Below are positions 1-12,490 of a DNA stretch of 58,891 bases, piece by piece. The position numbers were made by a program, and so were the translations under genes. The notes under the pieces are model-generated. The model searched no databases. It was not told the origin of the DNA and saw only the letters and a list, made by a program, of their open reading frames with translations. The first letter of the stretch is position 1. Each line of letters starts with the position of its first letter. Source of the stretch: Candidatus Eiseniibacteriota bacterium. Lineage in GTDB: Bacteria > Eisenbacteria > RBG-16-71-46. The stretch spans positions 1 through 58,891 of the forward strand of contig JANYBS010000235.1 of NCBI GenBank assembly GCA_025360715.1. The letters are read 5' to 3'.

Positions 1-2183
1 GGCCAGCAGCGTCTTGCCATCGGGTGCCCAGGAGGCCGATTCCAGGAAGAGCGCCGGCACCACCGCCACCGAATCGCGTGGACCGCTGCCGCCGCTGCGG
101 ATGATCTGCAGCACTTCGTGCCCCGACTCGCGGCTGGTCGCCACGATCCGCTGCCCATCGGGCGACCACGCGCAGGCCTCGTAGGGATCGATGCCCGTGA
201 GCAGGCGCGTGGGCACCGCGCGTTCGAGGTCCACCTGCCAGAGATCGTTGCCCATGGTCGCCAGCGCCGACTTCTGGTCGGGCGAGAGCGACCCCACCCA
301 CCAATCGCCCTGCGGTAGCGCGAGCGTGCTGCGCGTGAGGCCCTCGCGGTCAACCCATTCCAAGGTCGAAGCCGGACGAGGGTTCACCATGTAGAGCAGA
401 CGCCCGCGGGCCGAGGCGGTCACGGCCGGCTCCGCGTCCATGTCGCCGGGGGTCGGCGCGTCATCAAGCGCGAAGCGCTCGCCGCTGAGCGTGCCGCTCG
501 AGGCATCGAAGCGCTGCGCGATGATCTTGCGGCCCTGCACGAATACCAGATACCCCGGCTCCGCATACGCGGCGCCGCTTTCGGCTTCGAGGATGACCTT
601 CGACTTCGTGGAGCCGAGCGTACCCATGCGGACCGCGAACCCCTTGGGGCCGCGCGGCACGGCGGTGAAGAGGAAGTGCTCGCCATCGGGAAGGAACGTG
701 GGGAAACGGTGCGACCCTTCCCCGCGCGAGGCGTCCAGCTCGGTTGCCGCCTCCGGCGTGCCGCCCGAGGCCGGTACTCGAAAGATCGGGCCCGAGGAAC
801 GCGGCGCGAACAGGATCACGCCCTTGCTGCCCCACGCGGTCCCGCGCGGGTCCGACGCATCGGCGAGCCTCGTGATGCCGCCGCCGCCTACAGGAATGCG
901 GCAGAGGCCCTTCTCCTTGGCGGAGTCGAATGCCACATAGCGGCCGTCGGGCGACCAAGCCGGATAGATCGCGCCATCCGTGCCCTCGAGCACGCGCGGC
1001 ACCGGAGTGTCGAGTTGCCATATCCACAGCCGCATCGGCGCATCGGTGCCCTGAGCGCACGCCAGCGCATGATCGCCATCGGGCGCGATCGCCACCGAGC
1101 TCCAATAGTCGCGGATCGCAAGGCCGCGCGGCACCGCGATGTCGGCGACGACGGGCGCCTCGCTGCGCCCGCGCAGGCTCCACAGGCTCCACGCCGCCAC
1201 GAGCAGCGCGACTACCGCGAGCGCCCACGCGATCCACGCGCCTGCGCTGCCCGCATGCCGCGGCGCTGCGGGAAGCACCGGCGCGGCACCCACGCCCGAC
1301 TGCGACGCGGGCTCGGCGATCCAGCCCAGCTGTAACTTCACGTCGTGCGCGCTCTGGATGCGGTCGGCAGGGTCCTTCGCCAAGCATGCGCTCACCACGC
1401 GATCGAGTGCCGGCGGCGCCATGGGTGCCGCAGCCGAGACGGGCGCAGGCGCGACATGCATGATCGCGGCGATCAGGCTCGCCTGCGACTTGCCATCGAA
1501 CGCGCGCCGACCCGTCGCCATCTCATGCAGCACGCAGCCCAATGCCCACAGGTCGCTGCGCGTGTCGGCTTCGCGGCCTTCCAACTGCTCGGGCGACATG
1601 TACTGGAACGTGCCCACGATCGCGCCCTCGGCCGTGAGGGGTGACGCCATCGTGGGTGATTGCGTGAGCGCCGCCATGGTGGCGCCACTCGCGCTCACGG
1701 GACCGCTTGCGACCGACGCGCGCGCAAGGCCGAAGTCCATGAGCTTGGCGCCGCTTCGCGTGAGCATCACATTGCCCGGCTTGAGGTCACGGTGCACCAC
1801 GCCGGCGCGATGCGCGCGGTCGAGTGCGTCGGCGATCTGCGCGCCGATGCGCAGCACGTCGGCGGTGGGCAGCGCGCCCTTGAGCAGCCGCTGGGCCAGC
1901 GTCTCGCCTTCGATCAACTCCATGACCAGATAGTCGGTCTCGCCCTCGCGGCCCACATCAAAAAGAGTGCAGATGTTCGGATGGTTCAGGCTCGAGATGG
2001 TCTTCGCCTCGCGCTCGAAGCGCGCGCGGATGTCGGCGTTCGAGGTCAGGTGTTCGGGCAGCACCTTCACCGCCACATCGCGGCCCAGGCGCGGGTCCGT
2101 GGCCCGGTACACCTCGCCCATGCCGCCGGCGCCCAATGGCGCGACGATCTCGTACGGGCCCAGCTTGGCTCCGGGTTGCAGCG

Positions 2184-2187
<4 letters not shown>
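1..2187 (-). CDS. Ser/Thr protein kinase with C-terminal TolB-type propeller (partial)
   Basis: Hanks-type kinase, a membrane sensor or effector that phosphorylates Ser/Thr. It is cut by the left window edge after 729 codons. Seen: the glycine loop [11 protein letters not shown] near residues 20-30, catalytic lysine in VAVK at 41, HRDLKPGN near 133-140 and DFGLAR about 20 residues later. A hydrophobic helix lies near 316-339. After it come repeated WSPDGR/WAPDGK motifs typical of PD40/TolB beta-propeller blades, still running at the edge. This tail differs from the FlgO-TPR tails of the next three kinases. The ATG at 2187 overlaps the stop of the upstream kinase (ATGA), so translation is probably coupled. 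The frame stays open to base 1. Confidence 0.9.
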
Positions 2188-4445
<2,258 letters not shown>

Positions 4446-4508
4446 CGGGCGAATCTAACTGAAACCGGGCTCACGTATCACGCGGAATGAGACCCGGCGC
4501 GACGCCGC

Positions 4509-6809
4509 TCACGCGGGGAAGCCCATCCGCGCGATGAACGCGTCCCAGCGCGGGTCGCCGTGAAGCGGCCGGAACGCGACAAGGAACCGGATATCGGTCA
4601 GCCAGGGCGCGCGCAGATCCACCGCACGCTCGAGCCAGCGGAAGGCGTCGTCCGTCTCGCGGCGCTGGGCATGGACGCTTGCCACGCTCAAAGCCGCGGC
4701 GCCACCGGGGATGGCGAGTAGTTCTGCGAGCGCGGCGTCCGAAGCCTCGCGATTCCCCGCGGCATACTGGACGATCGCGAGGGTCGAAAGCCCGAAAGCG
4801 TCCTTGGCGGCCGCGGCGGCCAGCGGCTGTGCCTCGGCGATCTCGCCTGCATCCACCAACTGCTGCGCGAGGTGCGATACGGCGATGGTGTTGCCCGGCG
4901 CGAGGACGATGCAACGCCGAATCAATTCGCGGGACTCTTCGAGACGGCCTTGATAATCCAGCAGGATCGCCAGGTTCATGTGTGAGATCGAGCTCAACGG
5001 CTCGCGCAACAAGGCCTGACGGAAGTACGTCTCGGCTTTCGCGAACTGTCCAAGCGCACGATAGAAGCCTCCTGCGAAAACCACGAAGAACTCGCTCTCG
5101 GTGTCCAGTGCATCCGCCCGTTCAAGCCACTCTTTGGCTTTGACCCAATTGCGCTCGAAACGCAATTCGATCCAACCACGACCGGCGACGGCTTCGGGCA
5201 GAGTGGGATCGATCGCCAACGCCCGGTCCAGGCCTGTGCGCGCGAGCGCAAGCATCTCCTCGAGTGGGAACCAGCCCATCTCCGCGGCGCGGATCCGCGC
5301 GCGAGCGAGCTCCACATGCACGATCGCATACTCCGGGTCGAGCGCGATCGCCTGTTCCAGGTGCAGGATCGCCTGCGCGTTGTCCTCGCGCACGTAGCGC
5401 GCCGACAGGTGCCGGCCGAGCATGAACAGACGATGCGCTTCGGGGTTCGTGCCGCGCCCACGCGCGGCGATCGCCACTTCGGCGCGCACCTCCCCGCTCG
5501 CCTTGGAGTCAGAGTCCTGGCCGAGCAGTGTCGTGCGCAGTTCCTTGACGACGCTCTGGGCGATGTCGTCCTGCAGCGCGAAGATGTCATCCAACGTGCG
5601 GTCATAGGTCTCGGACCACAGCTGGAATCCATCCGCGACCTTCACGAGCTGCACCGAGATGCGCACGCGCGCGCCGCTCTTGCGGACGCTGCCTTCCAGA
5701 ACGGTCGCCACGCCCAGGCGCTGGCCGATCACGCTCACGTCGATGTTCTGGCCCTTGAACTGGAAGCTCGACGTGCGGCCCGCCACGCGCAGGCCGCGGA
5801 TCTTGGCGAGCACATTCAGCAATTCCTCCGCCAGGCCGTCGGAGAAATACTCATTCTCCTCGTCGCGGCTCATGTTCACGAATGGCAGGACTGCGATCGA
5901 GGGCGCTTCTGCGGCCGGAGTCGTGGGCGTCGTGTCGCCCGCGGCCTTAGCATCCAGCGAGACGGCGCGCAGCGCCGCCAGCAACTCGCTGGCCGAGCCG
6001 AATCGCTCCGCCTTCGCCTTTGCCAGGCAACGCAGCACGAGCGACTCGAGCGCAGCCGGCGTCTCGGCACGGCGCCCTCGGAGAGCGGGCGGCGCATCGC
6101 GAAGGATGGCGCTGGCGACATCGGCTGCTGTCGCGCCACCGTACGGGCGCACGCCCGCGACGAGCTCGTGCAACACCACGCCCACGGCGTGCAGGTCGGT
6201 GCGCGCGTCAGCCTCCTCGGCGCGGACCTGTTCGGGCGCCATATAAGGAACGGTGCCCAGCACCTGGCCCACGGTCGAGAGCGGCGCGGCAACGGTGGCC
6301 GCCTGCGTGGAGTCGAGCGAAGGCGCATCGGCTGCCGATTTCGCCAAGCCGAAATCGAGCACTTTCACCCGGCCATCCACGGTGAGCATGATGTTCGCGG
6401 GCTTGAGGTCGCGATGCACCACGCCGCGTGCATGCGCCGCCTCGAGTGCAGCGGTGAGCTCGCGCGCGATGCGCAGCGCGCGCTCGAGCGGCAGGCCACC
6501 AGGCGTGACCAGGTGATCCAGGCTCTCGCCCTCGACCAGCTCCATGACAAGGAAGCGCACGCTCCCGGCATCCTCGATCGCATGCAGTGTGACGATATTC
6601 GGATGGTTGAGCGCGGCCACGGTGCGCGCCTCGCGCTCGAAGCGCGCCAGACGTTCGGGGTCCTGCGCCATGTCCGCGGGTAGCACCTTGATGGCGATCT
6701 CGCGGCCGAGTCTTGAGTCGCGCGCGCGATACACCTCGCCCATGCCGCCGGCGCCGAGCGCGCCGAGGATCTCGTAGTGGCCGAGCGTGCTTCCGGGCGT
6801 CAGCGGCAT
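4509..6809 (-). CDS. Ser/Thr protein kinase with FlgO/TolB-like domain and TPR repeats
   Basis: A 766-residue paralogue of its neighbours, with near-identical N-terminus ([20 protein letters not shown]). Kinase landmarks: K41 in [13 protein letters not shown] at 132-140, DFG at 152-154, APEQ at 191-194. A short Pro/Thr/Ala linker (290-303) leads into the FlgO-like domain ([22 protein letters not shown], about 304-435), then TPR-type helices. There is no obvious membrane segment. It starts 9 bases after the stop of the 6819-9200 kinase, with AGGGG six to seven bases before the ATG, so the two genes are co-transcribed. It carries its own [10 protein letters not shown] activation-segment region and is probably active. 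Confidence 0.92.
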   Translation of the reverse strand: MPLTPGSTLGHYEILGALGAGGMGEVYRARDSRLGREIAIKVLPADMAQDPERLARFEREARTVAALNHPNIVTLHAIEDAGSVRFLVMELVEGESLDHLVTPGGLPLERALRIARELTAALEAAHARGVVHRDLKPANIMLTVDGRVKVLDFGLAKSAADAPSLDSTQAATVAAPLSTVGQVLGTVPYMAPEQVRAEEADARTDLHAVGVVLHELVAGVRPYGGATAADVASAILRDAPPALRGRRAETPAALESLVLRCLAKAKAERFGSASELLAALRAVSLDAKAAGDTTPTTPAAEAPSIAVLPFVNMSRDEENEYFSDGLAEELLNVLAKIRGLRVAGRTSSFQFKGQNIDVSVIGQRLGVATVLEGSVRKSGARVRISVQLVKVADGFQLWSETYDRTLDDIFALQDDIAQSVVKELRTTLLGQDSDSKASGEVRAEVAIAARGRGTNPEAHRLFMLGRHLSARYVREDNAQAILHLEQAIALDPEYAIVHVELARARIRAAEMGWFPLEEMLALARTGLDRALAIDPTLPEAVAGRGWIELRFERNWVKAKEWLERADALDTESEFFVVFAGGFYRALGQFAKAETYFRQALLREPLSSISHMNLAILLDYQGRLEESRELIRRCIVLAPGNTIAVSHLAQQLVDAGEIAEAQPLAAAAAKDAFGLSTLAIVQYAAGNREASDAALAELLAIPGGAAALSVASVHAQRRETDDAFRWLERAVDLRAPWLTDIRFLVAFRPLHGDPRWDAFIARMGFPA

Positions 6810-6818
6810 GCGGCGCCC

Positions 6819-9200
6819 CTAACGCACATCGCTGCCCTGCGGCAGGCCCGATTCGATGCGCACTTCCTTGAAGCAGCGGTGCACGCTCGCTTCCATCATG
6901 GGCGCCTCGAGCGGCCAGATGAGCGCCTTGTCCGCGACACGAGGGGCGAAGGCCGGGCGGTCGAGCAGCGGATGCAGCATGGGATCCATGCGAACGACGG
7001 CCATCGAGAACGCCCGCATGTGCATCTGGAGCATCACCGTTTCGGCCGCGTCGAACTCGCCCAGGCGGAGCGCTAGCACTGCGAGCATCTGCGTGGCGGG
7101 TGCGACCATGCGGGAACGCGGAGCCAGATCGAGCACGATCCGCCGCGCCTCCTCGACTCGTCCCGCCAGCAGCGCGACTCCGGCATCGAGTGCGAGGGCC
7201 TCAGCGGCACGGATGCCGTCGGTCGACGCCGCTTCGCGCTGCGCCAGGAACGCCTGCGTGTCGCCGCGCCGGAATTGCAGCCACGCCAGGCCGGTGTGCG
7301 TGGCCGCCACGTAGAACGGGCCATCGTCGCAGGCGAGCGCTCGCACGAGCGACCGAGCGGCCTCGTCCGAGCGCCCGGTGATCGCGGTGATCCAGAACAG
7401 CCAATGAAGGCCGAAGGCCTCCTGCGGATCAATCTCGAGCGTCCGCCGGACCATGCGCTCGGCGCCGGCGTAGTCAGCTTCCCGCGCACAGTAGGCGGCA
7501 AGGTTCATCAGCGAAGGCGTGTGCCGCGGATCGACCGTGATCGCCTTGCGCAGGACATCCGCCGCCGCATCCTCGTCATCGCGCTGACTCAGGTTGACCG
7601 CGAGCGCCTTGTAGCCGTCGGCCATGTGCGGCGCAAGCGCGATCGCCTTCTCCGCAGCCTCACGTCCGCGCTGGAAGTTCTCCTCTTTGTGGGTGCCATC
7701 ACCCCACTGATTGAGCTGGCCATACGTATCCGCCAGCCCGGCCCAAGCCTTGGCGTAGTTCGGGTCCAGTTCGATCGCCTTGCGGAACAACTCAAGCGCC
7801 GCCTTCAAGGACGCTTCGTCGTATTGTCCGTAAAGCTCTCGCGCCTTCAGGTACAAGTCATACGCCTGCGCGTCCTGCGGGCGGTCCTTCACCAGCGCTG
7901 CCGCTTCGGCCGGGGTGAGCGCTACGCGCAGCGCCTCGGTGATCGCCGAGGCGATCTCTTCCTGCACGGCGAAGACATCTTCCAGAGTCCGGTCGAACCG
8001 CTCGGCCCAGAGCTGAAAGCCGTCGGCGGCGTTGCTGAGCTGCGCGGTGATGCGCACACGGTCGCCCGAGCGCCGCACGCTGCCCTGCAGCACCGCGCCC
8101 ACGCCCAGTTCCGCAGCGACCTTGGCCAGGTCCACCTCGGAGCCGCGGTATTTGGCGACGGCATTGCGCGAGGCCACGCGCAGCGCCTTGATCTTGGACA
8201 GGTCGGTGAGGATGTCCTCGGTGATGCCGGCGCAGAAGTACTCGGCTTCTTTGTCGGCGGCCAGGTTCTCGAAATACAGCACGGCCAGCGACGGCACCGC
8301 GGCGCGGATGCCGGAACTGCTCGAACCGCTCGACGACGCATCGGCGGCGATGGCGACCAACTCGCGCTTGAGATCGCCGATGTCGCGCGGGCGCGCTTCG
8401 ACGTCCTTGGTGAGGCAGCGCCGGATGATATCGACGAGTCGCGCCGGCGTGCCTGCAGGCAGCGCATTCCAATCCGGTTCGCGTTCGAGGATGCGCGCGA
8501 TGATGTCCGAGGCCGTCTCGCCGGCGAAGGTCTGCCGCGCGCTCAGGCATTCGAAGAGCATGCAGCCGAACGCCCACACATCCGCGCGGCGGTCCACCAC
8601 GCGCCCGCGCGCCTGGTCGGGGCTCATGTACGCCGCGGTGCCCAGGATCGCGCCGGCGACCGTGCCCGAGAGTGCCATGGTCGGCGACACGCTCAGGTCC
8701 GGTGATGACATCTGCTCGGTGGCGCCACCCTTGGCCAGGCCGAAGTCGAGCACCTTCACCACTCGCGCCGGCGTGAGCATGACATTCGCGGGCTTGAGAT
8801 CGCGGTGGACGATGCCACGCTCGTGCGCGGCCTCCATGGCCGACGCGATCTGCGTGGCCACCTCGAGCAACTCGCGCACCGGCAGCGGTCCACGGGCGAT
8901 GCGCGCGGCGAGCGTCTCGCCCTCGACGAGTTCCAACACCAGGTACGGCGTGCCGGAGGATTCCTCGAGGCCGTGGATGCTGGCGATGTTCGGATGGCTC
9001 AGGGAAGCGAGTAGCCGCGCTTCTCGCTCGAAACGCGCCAAGCGCTCCTCGTGGCCGGCGAATCCGTCCGGCAGGCCCTTGATGGCGACCTCGCGGCCCA
9101 GCCGGGTGTCGCGGGCGCGATAGACTTCACCCATACCGCCCGCGCCCAAGGGCGCGGTAATCTCGTAGGGGCCAAGCCGGGTGCCGGGGGTGAGTGCCAT
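6819..9200 (-). CDS. Ser/Thr protein kinase with FlgO/TolB-like domain and TPR repeats
   Basis: A 793-residue paralogue and first gene of the kinase array. Kinase domain about 10-285: VAIK (K41), HRDLKPANV (132-140), DFG (152-154), SPDQ in the APE position. A Ser-rich linker (289-297) precedes the FlgO/TolB-like domain (SLAVLYFENLAADKEAEYF), followed by about eight TPR-like units with the usual A..Y..LG..Y pattern. No transmembrane helix seen. It follows the dolichol-kinase-like gene with a 38-base gap. That gap holds TAACTT nine bases before the ATG and no clear Shine-Dalgarno. The tail suggests protein-protein scaffolding; substrate unknown. Confidence 0.92.
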   Translation of the reverse strand: MALTPGTRLGPYEITAPLGAGGMGEVYRARDTRLGREVAIKGLPDGFAGHEERLARFEREARLLASLSHPNIASIHGLEESSGTPYLVLELVEGETLAARIARGPLPVRELLEVATQIASAMEAAHERGIVHRDLKPANVMLTPARVVKVLDFGLAKGGATEQMSSPDLSVSPTMALSGTVAGAILGTAAYMSPDQARGRVVDRRADVWAFGCMLFECLSARQTFAGETASDIIARILEREPDWNALPAGTPARLVDIIRRCLTKDVEARPRDIGDLKRELVAIAADASSSGSSSSGIRAAVPSLAVLYFENLAADKEAEYFCAGITEDILTDLSKIKALRVASRNAVAKYRGSEVDLAKVAAELGVGAVLQGSVRRSGDRVRITAQLSNAADGFQLWAERFDRTLEDVFAVQEEIASAITEALRVALTPAEAAALVKDRPQDAQAYDLYLKARELYGQYDEASLKAALELFRKAIELDPNYAKAWAGLADTYGQLNQWGDGTHKEENFQRGREAAEKAIALAPHMADGYKALAVNLSQRDDEDAAADVLRKAITVDPRHTPSLMNLAAYCAREADYAGAERMVRRTLEIDPQEAFGLHWLFWITAITGRSDEAARSLVRALACDDGPFYVAATHTGLAWLQFRRGDTQAFLAQREAASTDGIRAAEALALDAGVALLAGRVEEARRIVLDLAPRSRMVAPATQMLAVLALRLGEFDAAETVMLQMHMRAFSMAVVRMDPMLHPLLDRPAFAPRVADKALIWPLEAPMMEASVHRCFKEVRIESGLPQGSDVR

Positions 9201-9238
9201 GAAGCGCGCAAGTTATCAGAAGCGGCGCGGGTTCGCTG

Positions 9239-9898
9239 CTAGAGCAACATCAGCTTCATGGCGTAGCCCGCTGCCAGCGTGATGCCCAGGTTGTCATCGA
9301 GCGGGATGGGCAACATCTCCACAATGGTGGCCGTGAGCGCGCCGACCAGCACCACCTGCCAGGGCATGTGATGCACGGTGACCAGGTACACGCCCCACAG
9401 CAGGCAGACGACCAGACAGCCCAGCGCGCCTTCGAGCGACTTGCGGAAGAACTTGTGGCGTCCGTACGCGCGGCCCACCAAGGCACCGAAGGCATCGCCC
9501 AGCACGGTGAAGCCCAGTGCCGCGGCGGCCACCGGCTGCGGCAGGATCTCGATCGCGAGCAGCGCGGCGAGCAGAAGGTACGTGGATCCGAGCAGGCTGA
9601 ACTCCTCGTGCTCGCGGATCATCTCGCCGAAGAAGGACTTGAAGAACTTCTTCACGCGGTCATCGTGCAGGCGGAACAGATCGACCGCGATCGCGCCCAC
9701 AGTGAGCAGGATGAAGAGCTGCCGGAATTCGGATCTGCCACGCGGCCAGGGCAGGAACTCCCACAAGAGCCCGAGCGGCAGCACGATGAAGCCCAGGTGT
9801 ACGAGCTTGCGGCGGAACTCCGTCTGCCACTGCGGACGGCGCAGCGGCTCGAGTGGATCGTTCCTGTCATTCGGGTTGTTCGGCGCGGGAGTACTCAC
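9239..9898 (-). CDS. dolichol/phytol kinase-like CTP transferase family membrane protein
   Basis: A 219-residue protein with about six membrane helices. It resembles the SEC59/VTE5-type polyprenol, phytol or diacylglycerol kinases that use CTP to phosphorylate a lipid alcohol. Seen: the RRKLVHLGF segment near the start, LGDAFGALVGRAYGRHK (nucleotide-binding type loop), KSLEGALGCLVVCLL, then EMLPIPLDDNLGITLAAG, all in the family order. I chose the GTG at 9898. Another GTG at 10000 is in frame but would overlap the transglycosylase gene by 38 bases and adds a Pro-rich, unconserved segment. Neither start has a strong ribosome site. It lies between an envelope enzyme and the kinase array; a role in prenyl-phosphate recycling is plausible but unproven. 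Confidence 0.8.
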   Translation of the reverse strand: MSTPAPNNPNDRNDPLEPLRRPQWQTEFRRKLVHLGFIVLPLGLLWEFLPWPRGRSEFRQLFILLTVGAIAVDLFRLHDDRVKKFFKSFFGEMIREHEEFSLLGSTYLLLAALLAIEILPQPVAAAALGFTVLGDAFGALVGRAYGRHKFFRKSLEGALGCLVVCLLWGVYLVTVHHMPWQVVLVGALTATIVEMLPIPLDDNLGITLAAGYAMKLMLL

Positions 9899-9962
9899 GG
9901 ACGCAAGGTTATCAGAAGCAGCGCCGTGCCGGACGACTCCATCGGGTGGAATCGTAGGCCCC

Positions 9963-11993
9963 TCATCGGCCGGAGGGTGCCAGCTCGTGGTAAGCGGCAC
10001 GAAAGCCGGTGATGCGCTTCACGTAGTCCTGCGAGTCGGCGTTGGACGCCACCTCGCAGTAAAGCGCCTCGCCCCCGCGCGCGATCAAGTCGCGCCAGTC
10101 CTTGCGCACTGCGCTGGGCCCGGCGTTGTAGGCCGCCAAAGCAACCGGCACGTGGCGCTCGAAGCGCCGCAGCAGTGCGCCCAGGTACTGCGCGCCGTAA
10201 CGCACGGCGTGCGCAGGGTCGAACAGTATGGCTTCGCCCGGCGCGCCCTCGCGCAACGCGCGCGCCGCGTCGCTCGCGGCTTCGACCTTGAGCTGAGTGA
10301 GCCCAAGCGCGTTGCTGCGCGAACGCGCCCGCGGATCGAAGCGGCTCTCCTGGCGGATGAGCCCCCACAGCAGCGGCGCGTCCATCGAGATGGAATCGAC
10401 CGCCGCCGCACGCACCAGCGGCTCGAACGCCGGCGGATACGCCCACGGCACGAGCGCCCATTGAATCGAATCCGCGCGCGACTGCGCAGCGCCGATCGCG
10501 CGGTCCACCCACAGCGTGCCCAGCGCGGTCCGACCACACGAGAACGCCATGCGCGCCGACGCGAGCCATTCGGCGATGCCGGGACGCGTGACATCGAGAC
10601 GCGCATCGGCCGCCGCCCAGCGCGAGAGAAGCGTCATGGCGTCCTCGCCCGTGGAATCGGCGGCGAGCAGACGCCGCGCGCGGAGCAGCACGGTAGCGCT
10701 CGAGTCCTCTGCTGCCTCGAGCACAGCGCCCGGCCAGCCGCGCACGCCCAACGTCTCGCGCGCACACGCCCGGTAGAAGGCATAGCCGGGCTTGCGCGCC
10801 AACATCATCAAGAGCGAGTCGCCGCGTGCGCGGTCTTTCGCACTGCCGCGCAGGATCACGCCGCGCCAGAACTGCGCGGCTTCGCTCGTGGCGCCTGCGA
10901 ATGCGAGACCTGCGGAATCGCGCTCGCCGATCGCAAGCAGGATGAGCCCACGCTGCACACGCGCATCGCTCGCACGCGGACCGCCCATCTGCGCGAGGCG
11001 CGCGAAGCCGGCGATCGCATCGCGCCAGCGGCTGCGGTCCTGCGCCTCGCGCGCGAACTCCCACTGCGCGGTCGCGCGCGTGTCGGCGTCACCGCTCCGG
11101 CGAACGATGCGCGTATAGAGCGCCAGCGCCGAGTCCGTGCGCGCCGCATCGCGCAGACAGCGCGCGCGCTCCAGCTCGATCTTGAATCGCTCCTCGCCCT
11201 CGGGTGCCGAGCGCAGCGCGGAATCCGCCCACACGCGCGCCTCGAGTGGCCGACGCGCCGCGCGCTGGACCTCGGCCAGACGAAGCGTGATGCGCCAGCG
11301 CTCGGCACCAAGCAGTCGCGGCGTGCGCGCGAGCAACGCCCGCAGGCGGCGCGCCGCCGAAGCGCGGTCGGCGCGCAGCACATCGATCTCGACGGCCGCG
11401 CGCGCGATCTCAAGCGGCAGCACATCGCGCCGCGCCGCCGCGATGCTTTCGAGCAACACCAGCGACGGCACAGCCGCCGCCGCCACGCCCGGGTACGTCT
11501 GCACGGCCCGACGCGCGAACTCCTGCGCGCCCGAACTGTCACGCAGCCCCAAGCGCAGCCGCGCGCGCGACCACAGCCACGCCGCACGTTCCCCCTCCGG
11601 CCAGGCGTTGAGGTCAGAAGCAGCCAGCAGCGTGTCGGCGCGCGCGGTATCGCCGCGCGCCACGGCGATGCGCACGCGCTGATCGAGCGCGAGCCACGCC
11701 CACGGCGAGGTCGCGAGCGAGGGCCGCGCCAGCAGCGAATCCGCGCGAGCGGTATCGCCGGCCGCGAGTTGCGCGAGCGCCGCGCGCCGAACCAGTGCAG
11801 GGTCGCCGCCGCGCGCCTGCTGCAGCCACCACGCGCGCACATCGCCGCGAGCGCTCGTATCCGGCGCCGGCGCAAGCTCCCAGCGAACGCGCCCGGCTTG
11901 CGCCTGCGGAGCGGCCGGCGATTGCGCCTTCGCGCTGCCTGCGAACGCCAGCATCAGCAGCGCGCCGCACCAGACGCGCGCGGAGCCGCTCAA
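9963..11993 (-). CDS. Slt-type soluble lytic murein transglycosylase
   Basis: A 676-residue periplasmic enzyme that cleaves peptidoglycan glycan strands to 1,6-anhydromuropeptides. It has a signal peptide (cleavage near SAKAQ), then a long Ala/Arg-rich helical superhelix typical of Slt70. The catalytic domain is at the C-terminus. Key residues: Glu in IRQESRFDP (about 548), NALGLTQL, and the AAYNAGPSAV motif. The start is a TTG that overlaps the upstream gene's stop (TTGA at 11990-11993), so translation is coupled. It is co-directional with guaA and a small membrane protein. Confidence 0.9.
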   Translation of the reverse strand: MSGSARVWCGALLMLAFAGSAKAQSPAAPQAQAGRVRWELAPAPDTSARGDVRAWWLQQARGGDPALVRRAALAQLAAGDTARADSLLARPSLATSPWAWLALDQRVRIAVARGDTARADTLLAASDLNAWPEGERAAWLWSRARLRLGLRDSSGAQEFARRAVQTYPGVAAAAVPSLVLLESIAAARRDVLPLEIARAAVEIDVLRADRASAARRLRALLARTPRLLGAERWRITLRLAEVQRAARRPLEARVWADSALRSAPEGEERFKIELERARCLRDAARTDSALALYTRIVRRSGDADTRATAQWEFAREAQDRSRWRDAIAGFARLAQMGGPRASDARVQRGLILLAIGERDSAGLAFAGATSEAAQFWRGVILRGSAKDRARGDSLLMMLARKPGYAFYRACARETLGVRGWPGAVLEAAEDSSATVLLRARRLLAADSTGEDAMTLLSRWAAADARLDVTRPGIAEWLASARMAFSCGRTALGTLWVDRAIGAAQSRADSIQWALVPWAYPPAFEPLVRAAAVDSISMDAPLLWGLIRQESRFDPRARSRSNALGLTQLKVEAASDAARALREGAPGEAILFDPAHAVRYGAQYLGALLRRFERHVPVALAAYNAGPSAVRKDWRDLIARGGEALYCEVASNADSQDYVKRITGFRAAYHELAPSGR

Positions 11994-12490
11994 TCGATCG
12001 CCCCGTGCGCGCGATCGAACCGCGCCTCGAGCGAGCGCACGATGTGGCCGTGGAGCCGCCGCGCGTCGTCACGGCCCAGGAAACGCCCGAAGAGCAGCAG
12101 CCCCAAGAAGACGCAGCCCCACGTGCCGGCGGACAGGTAGTCGCCTTGCAGCGCTAGGCGCGTGACGCCGATGAGCACCAGCGCCACGAGTGGCAGCATG
12201 ATCCAGAGAGGGGTGCCGTAGCGGAGCCGCAGCTGTGAGCCCTCGCCCAGACTTTCGGCGTGCACACTCGCCCAAGTCTCGGCGAAATTCCGCCGCCGCG
12301 TGTCGATCCGCACGATCACGCTCGAGCCGAACTGGGACACGCTCACTTCCGGCGCGCGCAGGCGCTCTTTCACCTGGGCAGGCGCGACGGGTGCAACCAT
12401 CCGCAGCTCGGCCTGGGAGAACAGGTTCCACCATGAGAGTTGCGGCGCTGCTTGCGCTGCTTCGATCTCCGGATTGTCGCTCACTCCCAT
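11990..12490 (-). CDS. small membrane protein of unknown function
   Basis: A 166-residue protein I cannot assign to a family. A soluble N-terminal domain (1-95) has alternating hydrophobic strands (VSVSQFGSSVIVRID). Two hydrophobic helices follow (about 96-115 and 121-138) and then a basic tail with RRLHGHIVRSLEARF. Its start overlaps the end of guaA by 10 bases, and its stop overlaps the TTG of the transglycosylase, so it sits inside a translationally coupled run. The pattern resembles small proteins with a PH-like N-domain, but that is only a guess. Confidence 0.75.
   Translation of the reverse strand: MGVSDNPEIEAAQAAPQLSWWNLFSQAELRMVAPVAPAQVKERLRAPEVSVSQFGSSVIVRIDTRRRNFAETWASVHAESLGEGSQLRLRYGTPLWIMLPLVALVLIGVTRLALQGDYLSAGTWGCVFLGLLLFGRFLGRDDARRLHGHIVRSLEARFDRAHGAID

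Noticed and set aside
9378-12140. A 920-residue plus-strand open frame across the transglycosylase gene
   Set aside because: It is a shadow of the minus-strand genes: Arg/Ala-rich with no domain, while the opposite strand encodes a full Slt enzyme.
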